Positions 17,263 through 24,308 of a DNA stretch of 64,000 nt are shown here, one piece after another. The position numbers were made by a program, and so were the translations under genes. Location of the stretch: NCBI RefSeq assembly GCF_051859025.1, contig NZ_JBHYGL010000018.1:1-64000 (forward strand), written 5' to 3'. The DNA is from Falsiroseomonas sp051859025 (GTDB lineage: Bacteria > Pseudomonadota > Alphaproteobacteria > Acetobacterales > Acetobacteraceae). The notes under the pieces are model-generated. The model saw only the letters and a list, made by a program, of their open reading frames with translations, searched no databases and was not told the origin of the DNA. Each line of letters begins with the position of its first letter. Within the stretch, counting starts at the first letter, position 1.

Positions 17263-19833
17263 CTACGCCTTCAGCTCCGCCATCAGGTCGTCGAAGGCGT
17301 TGCCCAGGTCGTCCGCCGCCTCGGGCTCCGGCTCCGCCCGTTCCTTCTGCTCGTCATTCCGCGGGAAGGCCCGGAAGCCCAGCGTCGTCTCGATCGTCGC
17401 GTACAATTCCCGCCGCGAGATCGGCTTGCTGACATAGGCCGTCATGCCAAGGCCGAGGTAACGTTCCCGGTCCCCCGACATCGCATTGGCGGTCAGCGCG
17501 ATGATCGGTGTCTCCTGGTTCGGGCCCGGATTCTCGCGGATCCAGCGCGTGGCCGTGGGGCCGTCCATCTCCGGCATCATCACGTCCATCAGGATCAGGT
17601 CGAAGGGCTCCCCCTGCGCGGCATGCACGGCGTGGAACCCGTTCTCCGCGAAGGTCACCTCATGCCCGCCTGGCGCCAGCAGCGACCGGATCACCACGCG
17701 GTTCACCTCGTCATCCTCCGCCACCAGGATGTTGAGGTGGTGCACGGGCCCCGCCAGCGGCGCCTCCTCCACCGCTTCGCGATCAGCCTTCGGCTCCTCC
17801 GGGCTGACGGGCAGGGACAGGTGCACGACGAATTCGCTGCCCAGCCCCGGGCGGCTGCTCACCTCGATGTGGCCGCCCATCATCTTCACCAGGTCCCGCG
17901 TGATGGCGAGGCCGAGGCCCGTGCCGCCGAAGCGCCGCGTCGATGAACTGTCCACCTGCGTGAAGCGGACAAACAGGCGGGAGACCTCCTCCTCCGACAT
18001 GCCGATCCCCTGGTCCTCCACGCACAACCGCACCAGCACGCGCTCCTCCGGCGCGGCGGGGTCGGGCTCCGCCTCCAGCGTCACGGCGATCTCGCCCTTG
18101 TCGCTGAACTTGATGGCGTTGGAGAGAAGGTTGGACATGATCTGGCGCATGCGCGTCGGGTCGATCATCACCGGCGGCAGGGCGGACCAGTTCTGGAACC
18201 ACAGGCCGATGGATTTCGCCTCCGCCGCATGGCGCATCAGTTCCGACACGTCGCGCGCCAGCACTTCCAACCGCGCCGCCTTCGGCTCCAGCTCCAGCCG
18301 CCCGGCTTCCAGCTTGGAATAGTCCAGGATGTCGTTCAGCACGGTCAGCAGCGATGACGCGGACCGCGTGATCACCTCGCACATGTCGCGCTGGTGCTGG
18401 TTCAGGCCGGAATGGCGCAGCACCTGGATCATGCCGATCACGCCGTTCATCGGCGTGCGGATCTCGTGGCTCATATTGGCCAGGAATTCGGATTTGGTGC
18501 GGCTCGCGGCCTCCGCCGCCGCACGCGCCGCGGCCTGGGCGGCGATCGCGGCCTGCTGTTCCGTCACATCCGTGCAGGTCAGCAGCAGCGCGCCCTGTTC
18601 GGTGCGGATCGCCTTGGTCTCCACCCGGCTGCCATCGCCACGGGTGCGGAGGTAGATGCGCTGCCGGTGACCGCGGCGGTGGCCGATATCCGCCTCGCCC
18701 AGATGGCGCAGGATGGGCTTGATGCGTTGGCCGCGTTCCAGCAGCCGCGGATCGAGGTCCAGCAGTTCCGCCGCGCGGATATTGGCCACCAGCACGCGGC
18801 CATCCCGCCCCGCCATGACCACGCCCTGGTCCATGCCGCGCAGCGTGTCCCGCAGCGCGTGCTCGGACCGGATGCGCCGCCCCCGCTGCAGCAGCAGGAA
18901 GGGCCCCACCAGCAGCACCGCCAGGCTCAGCACCAGCCCCGCGATCACGAAGCGGTCGCGCAGGCTTCGGAAATCGGCGAAGGCGGATGCCATGTCCACG
19001 CCCACCGCCACCACCAGCGGATGCTCATCCACCTGGCGGAAGCTCAACAGCCGCTGCACGCCATCCAGCTGCCCGTCATCCAGGATGCTGCCCTGGGGCG
19101 ATGCCGCGAAGGCGCGCGCCATCGGCGCGGGCAGGGTCTGGCCGATCAGCTGGCTCTGCGGCTGGGTGCCGCGCGGTGCCCAGGCGCGGATGATGCCATC
19201 CGTCCCCGCCAGCAGCAGCCCGCCCGCGCCGAGTTCCAGCAGGTCATAGGGCGCCGACAGCATGTCGGGGTCGAGCGAGATGACCATCACGCCGCCGAAG
19301 GCGCCATCGCGCGCCCGCAGCGCCCGGGTGAACTGGATGGTCTGCCGCTGGCTGACGCGGCCCATCACCGGGCGGCTGATGAACAGCCGGTCCTCCGTGG
19401 CGCCGAGATGGACGCGGAAATGCTCGCGGTCCGACAGGTCGACCGGCGTCGTCACCGTGGCGCCATTGAGGCCTGACGCCAGCAGCCGCCCATCCGGCCC
19501 GATCATCGCGATCTGCACCGTGGGCCCGCCGCCGGCGAAATAGGCGTCCGTCCATTCCAGCAGGCTGAAGCCCGCGGGATCGTGGCGATAGGCGGACTGC
19601 ATGAAGCGCAGCGCCTGGTCCAGCTGGTCGATGCTGCGGATGATGTGCTGTTCGACGCTGCGCGACAGGTTCGCGGTATCGCGCTCTGCCGCGGCCTCCG
19701 TCTGCCGCGCCATCTCCCGCAATTGCAGCGCGATGCCGATCCAGATCAGGGCCAGCACCAGCGGCAGCGCCAGCCAGGGCCTGTACCGGACGAGGATGCT
19801 GGCGCGCCGCGGCGCGGGGGAGACGGTGTTCAT
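17263..19833 (-). CDS. Hybrid sensor histidine kinase with C-terminal receiver
   Basis: 856-aa inner-membrane sensor. Two membrane segments (about 21-38 and 295-316) frame a periplasmic PDC/dCache-like sensing region. A PAS-like segment (about 325-425), HisKA with His456 in ANMSHEIRTPMNG, a HATPase domain (DQGIGMSEEE, GGTGLGLAI) and a receiver with Asp750 (LILMDVMMPEMDG) follow. Phosphate probably passes His456 to Asp750 and then to an Hpt histidine, for which the upstream gene product is an obvious candidate. It starts 12 bp after that gene, so the two are cotranscribed. The C-terminus is acidic. The signal is unknown. Confidence 0.92.
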   Translation of the reverse strand: MNTVSPAPRRASILVRYRPWLALPLVLALIWIGIALQLREMARQTEAAAERDTANLSRSVEQHIIRSIDQLDQALRFMQSAYRHDPAGFSLLEWTDAYFAGGGPTVQIAMIGPDGRLLASGLNGATVTTPVDLSDREHFRVHLGATEDRLFISRPVMGRVSQRQTIQFTRALRARDGAFGGVMVISLDPDMLSAPYDLLELGAGGLLLAGTDGIIRAWAPRGTQPQSQLIGQTLPAPMARAFAASPQGSILDDGQLDGVQRLLSFRQVDEHPLVVAVGVDMASAFADFRSLRDRFVIAGLVLSLAVLLVGPFLLLQRGRRIRSEHALRDTLRGMDQGVVMAGRDGRVLVANIRAAELLDLDPRLLERGQRIKPILRHLGEADIGHRRGHRQRIYLRTRGDGSRVETKAIRTEQGALLLTCTDVTEQQAAIAAQAAARAAAEAASRTKSEFLANMSHEIRTPMNGVIGMIQVLRHSGLNQHQRDMCEVITRSASSLLTVLNDILDYSKLEAGRLELEPKAARLEVLARDVSELMRHAAEAKSIGLWFQNWSALPPVMIDPTRMRQIMSNLLSNAIKFSDKGEIAVTLEAEPDPAAPEERVLVRLCVEDQGIGMSEEEVSRLFVRFTQVDSSSTRRFGGTGLGLAITRDLVKMMGGHIEVSSRPGLGSEFVVHLSLPVSPEEPKADREAVEEAPLAGPVHHLNILVAEDDEVNRVVIRSLLAPGGHEVTFAENGFHAVHAAQGEPFDLILMDVMMPEMDGPTATRWIRENPGPNQETPIIALTANAMSGDRERYLGLGMTAYVSKPISRRELYATIETTLGFRAFPRNDEQKERAEPEPEAADDLGNAFDDLMAELKA

Positions 19834-19845
19834 GCCAGCATGTCC

Positions 19846-20811
19846 CTACCGGTCCTTCTCGGCGAATTCCGCCTGGGTCAGCCGGATGCGGCGTTCCACG
19901 ATCAGCCGTTGCTGCTCCGACGCCAGCAGCACGTCGGACTGGTGGCCGCGGCGCTGGCGTTGCGCCGCTTCCGCTTCCGCAGCCTCGGCCGCGGCCACGA
20001 TGCGGGCGTGCAGCGGCTGCGCGAAGGCGGCGATGTCCGCCAGCACCTTGGCGCCAACGGCCCCCGCCGTGCCGCGCACGTTGCGGTCCACGATCAGCCG
20101 CATCACCTTGAAGCCGCTTTCCACCAGGCGGATCAGGTCGGGCCTGAAGGCGTCGCCATCATCCAGGATGCGCTCGGCCTCCTGCAGCACGTCATGCACT
20201 TCGCCGGCGACCGACCCCAGCAGCGCATAGCCCAGCGTGCCGGCCTGGCCCTTCACGACATGCAGACGCCGCACCAGGTCCTGGATGGTCATGTTGAAAT
20301 GCTCGGGCCGCGCGGGCAGGCGCGCAGCGATGCTTTCCAGCGTCTGGATCTCGTTCGGCAGCCGCTTCTCATAGGCATCGGCGAGGGCGGTCAGCACATC
20401 CTCCGGCACATCAGCCGTGCCGACATTCAGCCCCAGCACGCCGGCGACGCGCTTGATGACGGCCTGCGGCGTGATCGGCTTGACCAGCCAGGCGGACACC
20501 TTCAGCACCCGCCCCGCCCAGGCATCCTCCGGCCGGTTGTTGGCCGTCAGCATCACCACCGGCTTGTTGGCGCCTTCCGGCAATTCCCGCAGCCGCTTCA
20601 CGAAGGTCAGCCCATCCACCGGCGCCATCTGGCAATCGCAGGTGATGAGGTCGATCTGCGACTGGCGGACGATGTTCAGCGCCTGCTCCCCGTTGGAAGC
20701 CTGGCGGACCTGGTTGCAGCCGGCGGCACGCAGCGCAGAGGTGATGACCGACCGCATGGTCGGGTCGTCATCCACCACAAGGATCGACAATCGGGCGAAT
20801 TCGGTGGGCAT
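19846..20811 (-). CDS. Response regulator with receiver and Hpt-like domain
   Basis: 321-aa cytoplasmic two-component protein. The receiver occupies about residues 8-125 with acidic pair DDD (14-16), Asp59 in ITCDCQMAPVDG, Thr89 and Lys111. The second half has LHVVKGQAGTLGY with His184, resembling an Hpt phosphotransfer motif, then a long helical tail rich in Ala/Glu. There is no DNA-binding domain. The ATG at 20811 has AGGGA six bases upstream and is preferred over an in-frame ATG at 20826. Placed first in the operon, it likely works with the hybrid kinase downstream as a phosphorelay partner. Confidence 0.85.
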   Translation of the reverse strand: MPTEFARLSILVVDDDPTMRSVITSALRAAGCNQVRQASNGEQALNIVRQSQIDLITCDCQMAPVDGLTFVKRLRELPEGANKPVVMLTANNRPEDAWAGRVLKVSAWLVKPITPQAVIKRVAGVLGLNVGTADVPEDVLTALADAYEKRLPNEIQTLESIAARLPARPEHFNMTIQDLVRRLHVVKGQAGTLGYALLGSVAGEVHDVLQEAERILDDGDAFRPDLIRLVESGFKVMRLIVDRNVRGTAGAVGAKVLADIAAFAQPLHARIVAAAEAAEAEAAQRQRRGHQSDVLLASEQQRLIVERRIRLTQAEFAEKDR

Positions 20812-21143
20812 GGCGTTCCCTGGCAATCCCGTGCGCCCAAGAGGGTGGCGCGCGGGGTTGGGTGGGGATGCCTCGGGCCTGGCGGGGCCAGGCCGGCATC
20901 CCCTGCCGTAGATCGGGGACGCCCGTAACTGTGATCTTAACGCGGCGGGGAAGCGTTCACCGTCGCGTTACCCGGATCGGTGTCATACCAACGGCACGAC
21001 GGAATGACCTGCGGCCGGCGAAGCCGGCCGAGGCCGCGAATGCGGCCCGCCGCTTATGCGGCGAGCCAAGCGGCCGGAGGCCGCGCCCGGCGCATGAGGG
21101 CAGGAAAAACATGCCAACGAGTCGCTGCAAGCGGCCGTTGGTG
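20812..21143. other. 332-bp intergenic region with repeat element
   Basis: No gene is seen here. The left part (about 20925-20980) contains TTAA and GCGTTA motifs that may belong to the promoter of the receiver-Hpt operon, reading leftward. The right part, 20981-21146, is a compact three-hairpin repeat described separately. Confidence 0.5.
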
Positions 21144-21146
21144 TCA
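20981..21146. repeat. MITE-like element: three hairpins inside imperfect inverted repeats
   Basis: The ends, TCATACCAACGGC (20983-20995) and the reverse complement of TGACACCAACGGC (21134-21146), match at 11 of 13 positions. Inside lie three consecutive perfect hairpins: CGGCCGGC/GCCGGCCG (21012-21030), CGCCGC/GCGGCG (21048-21063) and GCGGCC/GGCCGC (21070-21084). The right end overlaps the aminotransferase stop codon. This organisation fits a small palindromic mobile or REP-type element; no second copy was seen in the window. Confidence 0.5.
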
Positions 21147-22010
21147 GCCGACCTTGGGCAGCACGCGCCAGTGCTGCGCCGCCCAGTCGAAGTAGAGTGT
21201 CCTCGCCTTCTGCGCGAGCGGCCCCGGCTGCATGTCCCGCCCTTCGTAATTGGTGCAGGGCAGCACCTTGCCGTAGTTGCCGGTGGAGAAGATCTCGTCC
21301 GCCTGCAGCAGTTCCTCCGGCTTCACGGCGCGTTCCTCCACCACCACGCCGGCTTCGCGCAGCAGGGTGATGACGCGGTCGCGGGTGATGCCGGCCAGGA
21401 AGGTGCCGTTCGCCACGGGGGTGATGACGCGGCCATCCTTGGCCAGCATCAGGTTGGCGCTGGCGAATTCGGCGACATTGCCGATGGGGTCGCAGACCAC
21501 CGCGTTCTCGAACCCCTTCTGCTGCGCGAACAGCGCGGCGCGGGACCCGTTGGGATACAGCGCCGCGGCCTTGGCATCGGTCGGCGCCTGGTCCGGCGCC
21601 GGGCGGCGCTGCGGCGCCAGGCAGGCGGAGAAGCCCTTGTAGGGCGGCAGCGGGCTGTCATAGATCGCCAGGACGAAATCCGTGCTGTCGGGGTCCGGCC
21701 GCGCGGCGCCGAGGCCCTTGCGGACGAAGAACATGGGACGGATGTAAAGCTCCGCCTCCGGCCCCATCCGGCGGATGCCTTCCCGGCACAATTCCTCGAT
21801 CTGTTCCGCCGTCAGGGTCGGCTTCATCAGCATGTTGGTCGCGGATCGGACGGCGCGGGCGCAATGCCGGTCGAGGTCCGGCGCCACGCCGCCGAAGGAC
21901 CGCCCGCCATCGAAGATCACGGAGCCCAGCCAGAAGGCGTGGTCCATCGGGCCGAGGATCTTCGGCTCCTCCTCGAACCAGGTGCCGCCGTACCAGTATA
22001 CGCCCGCCAT
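21144..22010 (-). CDS. Class IV aminotransferase (branched-chain/D-amino-acid type)
   Basis: 288-aa PLP enzyme of fold type IV. The expected Schiff-base lysine is Lys147 in DAKAAALYPNGSRA, with the family Tyr five residues on; FENAVVCDPIGNVAEFASANL is the cofactor-phosphate region. The start is placed at the ATG reading MAGVYWYGG; an in-frame ATG lies 42 bp upstream. It is divergent from the suyAB-like genes with about 120 bp between them, which suggests joint control. Amino-donor specificity cannot be read. Given the neighbour, a role in forming sulfopyruvate from cysteate is conceivable but untested, and ordinary branched-chain transamination is the default. Confidence 0.82.
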   Translation of the reverse strand: MAGVYWYGGTWFEEEPKILGPMDHAFWLGSVIFDGGRSFGGVAPDLDRHCARAVRSATNMLMKPTLTAEQIEELCREGIRRMGPEAELYIRPMFFVRKGLGAARPDPDSTDFVLAIYDSPLPPYKGFSACLAPQRRPAPDQAPTDAKAAALYPNGSRAALFAQQKGFENAVVCDPIGNVAEFASANLMLAKDGRVITPVANGTFLAGITRDRVITLLREAGVVVEERAVKPEELLQADEIFSTGNYGKVLPCTNYEGRDMQPGPLAQKARTLYFDWAAQHWRVLPKVG

Positions 22011-22072
22011 GGCGTCCGATCCCTTGTGAAGGTGTTTCCCGCACCGATGCATGGCACATGCAGGGGGGGTGG

Positions 22073-22101
22073 TTGAAGGGGGCGGGGGACCCGCCTAGGC
22101 T
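22073..22101 (+). promoter_or_regulatory. Candidate sigma-70 promoter for suyAB-like genes
   Basis: TTGAAG and TAGGCT are separated by exactly 17 bases and lie 29 bp before the start codon at 22131. The fit to a vegetative promoter is fair in spacing and -35 sequence, weaker at -10. Prediction only. Confidence 0.4.
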
Positions 22102-22130
22102 CCCCCCGGTATGAATCTGGGGGGAAAGCG

Positions 22131-22415
22131 ATGACGATACATTTCGTCGTCCATGACGAAGGTGACAGCGTGGGCGTCGTGGTCGTGGAAGGCCTGACGG
22201 CCGGCACGCCGCTGACCGGCTGGATCATGGACCAGGACAAGATGATCGAGTTCCAGGCCAGGAACGACATCCCCATCGGCCACAAGCTGGCGATCCGGTC
22301 GATCGCCAAGGGCGACACCATCATGAAGTACGGCATCGATATCGGCCGTGCGGTGGCCGATATCGGCGCGGGCGAACACGCCCATGTCCACAACGTCAAG
22401 ACCAAGCGCTGGTAA
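22131..22415 (+). CDS. suyA: Sulfolactate sulfo-lyase alpha-like subunit (UxaA/SAF domain)
   Basis: 94-aa SAF-domain protein matching the N-terminal part of the altronate/galactarate dehydratase (UxaA) family, encoded as a separate small subunit. HFVVHDEGDSVGVVVVEGL, IPIGHKLAI and YGIDIGRAVADI are as I recall for SuyA, the small subunit of (2R)-sulfolactate sulfo-lyase, which splits sulfolactate into pyruvate and sulfite. The start has a strong GGGGGGAAAG ribosome-binding site. It is followed after 13 bp by the large subunit. The generic label UxaA-family hydrolase is safe; the SuyA assignment depends on the partner. Confidence 0.8.
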   Translation: MTIHFVVHDEGDSVGVVVVEGLTAGTPLTGWIMDQDKMIEFQARNDIPIGHKLAIRSIAKGDTIMKYGIDIGRAVADIGAGEHAHVHNVKTKRW

Positions 22416-22428
22416 GGGGGACGGCATC

Positions 22429-23604
22429 ATGGGCATCGACCTGAAGGGCGCCTCCTTCGAAGGCTGGCGGCGCGAGAATGGCCGCATGGGCGTGCGCAAC
22501 CACGTCCTCCTCCTCCCCGTGGACGATCTGTCCAACGCGGCGTGCGAGGCTGTGGCGAACAACATCAAGGGCTGCATGGCGATCCCGCACGCCTATGGGC
22601 GGCTGCAGTTCGGCTATGACCTCGAACTCCATTTCCGCACGCTGATCGGCACGGGGTCGAACCCCAATGTCGCGGCCGTGGTCGTGATCGGGATCGAGCC
22701 GGGCTGGGCCGGCAAGATCGCGGAAGGCATCGCCGCCACCGGCAAGCCTGTCGAGTTCTTCGGCATCGAGCAGCATGGCGACATCAACACCATCGCCCGC
22801 GCGTCGCGCGCCGCCTACCGCATGGTGAAGCACGCCTCGAAGCTGAAGAAGACCAAGGCCCCCGTGGTGGACCTCTGGGTCTCCACGAAGTGCGGGGAAA
22901 GCGACACGACCTCCGGCCTCGCCTCCTGCCCCACCAACGGCAATGCCTTCGACAAGCTGTGGGAGAACGGCAATACGCTGGTCTTCGGCGAAACCACGGA
23001 GCTGACGGGTGGCGAACACCTGGTCGCCGCGCGCTGCCGCACGCCGGAGATCCGCACGCAGTTCCAGGCGATGTTCGACCGCTACCAGGCGATCGTCGAG
23101 AAGAACAAGACGAGCGATCTTTCCGACAGCCAGCCCACCAAGGGCAACATCGAGGGTGGCCTGACCACCATCGAGGAGAAGGCCCTCGGCAACATCCAGA
23201 AGATCGGCAAGAAGTGCCTGGTCGATGGCGTGCTGGACAAGGCGGAGGCGCCGACGGGCAGTGGCCTCTGGTTCATGGACAGCAGCTCCGCGGCGGCGGA
23301 GATGGTGACGCTCTGCGCCGCCTCCGGCTACGCGGTGCATTTCTTCCCGACGGGCCAGGGCAACGTGATCGGCAACCCGATCGTCCCCGTCATCAAGATC
23401 ACCGCCAACCCGCGCACCCAGCGCACCATGTCCGAACACATCGACGTGGATGTGACGGGCCTGCTGCAGAAGCGGATGAACATGGACGATGCCGGTGAGG
23501 CGCTGCTGGACTGCATGCTGCGCACCGCCGATGGCGAACTCACGGCCGCCGAGATCCTCGGCCACCGCGAATTCAGCCTGACCCGCATCTACGAAAGCGC
23601 CTGA
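22429..23604 (+). CDS. suyB: Sulfolactate sulfo-lyase beta-like subunit (UxaA family)
   Basis: 391-aa large subunit of an altronate/galactarate dehydratase-type lyase. GWRRENGRMGVRNHVLLLPV, AIPHAYGRLQFG, TKCGESDTTSGLASCPTNGN, DLSDSQPTKGNI and HFFPTGQGNVIGNP closely resemble SuyB sequences known to me from sulfonate-degrading alphaproteobacteria. In this family cysteines and acidic residues bind Fe. ATG at 22429 with AAGGGGG upstream. With SuyA it would release sulfite from (R)-sulfolactate. No sulfite dehydrogenase or sulfite exporter gene is seen nearby, so the pathway's remainder must lie elsewhere. Altronate-type dehydration is the alternative. Confidence 0.82.
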   Translation: MGIDLKGASFEGWRRENGRMGVRNHVLLLPVDDLSNAACEAVANNIKGCMAIPHAYGRLQFGYDLELHFRTLIGTGSNPNVAAVVVIGIEPGWAGKIAEGIAATGKPVEFFGIEQHGDINTIARASRAAYRMVKHASKLKKTKAPVVDLWVSTKCGESDTTSGLASCPTNGNAFDKLWENGNTLVFGETTELTGGEHLVAARCRTPEIRTQFQAMFDRYQAIVEKNKTSDLSDSQPTKGNIEGGLTTIEEKALGNIQKIGKKCLVDGVLDKAEAPTGSGLWFMDSSSAAAEMVTLCAASGYAVHFFPTGQGNVIGNPIVPVIKITANPRTQRTMSEHIDVDVTGLLQKRMNMDDAGEALLDCMLRTADGELTAAEILGHREFSLTRIYESA

Positions 23605-23625
23605 GTCCCCTGGCTGGCCGCTAGT

Positions 23626-23690
23626 GACGACGGTCCAGGGTCGTCTCGACCCTGGCGGATGGGGTCTGGGGAAGGCAGCGCCTTCCCCAG
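23626..23690. repeat. Intergenic two-hairpin repeat, copy B
   Basis: Two perfect hairpins: arm CCAGGGTCG with loop TCT (23635-23655), and arm CTGGGGAAGGC (11 bp) with loop AGC (23666-23690). Read on the minus strand, the first hairpin and its flanks match the window-start repeat (CCG, CCAGGG..., CCCTGG, ACC-TCGTC), with paired changes in the stem. Lying 22 bp after suyB, it may also stop transcription, but the shared flanks mark it as a dispersed repeat. Confidence 0.65.
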
Positions 23691-23726
23691 TGTCCCCCCA
23701 TCGCCTCACCGCGCTATACCGGCGCC

Positions 23727-24308
23727 ATGACCCCCGCCATCCTCGCCGATCTCCGGCACCGCCATGCGGAGCCGCACCGCGCCTGGCATGACTGGAACCG
23801 CGTGGCCGGCATCCTCGCCATGGCGGAGGACATCGCCGCCGCCATCGCCGACAGGCCCGCCTTCATCATCGCCACCATGTTCCACAGCGCCGTCTTCGAC
23901 CGCGCCGTGCCGGGCCAGGCGGAAGCCTCCATCGCGCTCATGCGCCGCCACCTCACGCCCCTCATGCCGCCGCATATGCTCGATCGGGCGGAGGCGCTGA
24001 TCCACGCCGTCACGCGCCAGGAACTGCCGGAGACCGACGATCCCTCGCTGCGTGGCGATGCCTGCCTGCTGCTCGACATGGACCACGCGATCCTCGGCGA
24101 GCCGCCTGCCCGATACGATGCGTATGAAGCGGCGATCCGCCGTGAATTCGCGCATCTGCCGGATGACCGCTTCGAGTTCGGCCGCATCGCCGCGCTGCGC
24201 ATGCTGCTGTGGCGGGATCGCATCTACCGCACGGACCGCTTCTACCTGGACCGGGAGAAGCGGGCGCGCCGCAACATCGAGGCAACGCTGCGCCGGCTGG
24301 AGGGCTAG
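23727..24308 (+). CDS. HD-superfamily phosphohydrolase-like protein with degenerate metal site
   Basis: 193-aa protein resembling the predicted metal-dependent HD phosphohydrolases (COG4339 type): AEPHRAWHDWNRV aligns with the family's EPHRxYHxxxHI, and TMFHSAVFD with WFHDAVYD. Two expected ligands appear changed: the second His of the first motif is Arg25, and the HD Asp is Ser54. The remainder (RIYRTDRFYLDREKRARRNI) is normal. It may bind but not hydrolyse its ligand. The stop TAG shares CTAG with the convergent permease stop. Confidence 0.7.
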   Translation: MTPAILADLRHRHAEPHRAWHDWNRVAGILAMAEDIAAAIADRPAFIIATMFHSAVFDRAVPGQAEASIALMRRHLTPLMPPHMLDRAEALIHAVTRQELPETDDPSLRGDACLLLDMDHAILGEPPARYDAYEAAIRREFAHLPDDRFEFGRIAALRMLLWRDRIYRTDRFYLDREKRARRNIEATLRRLEG

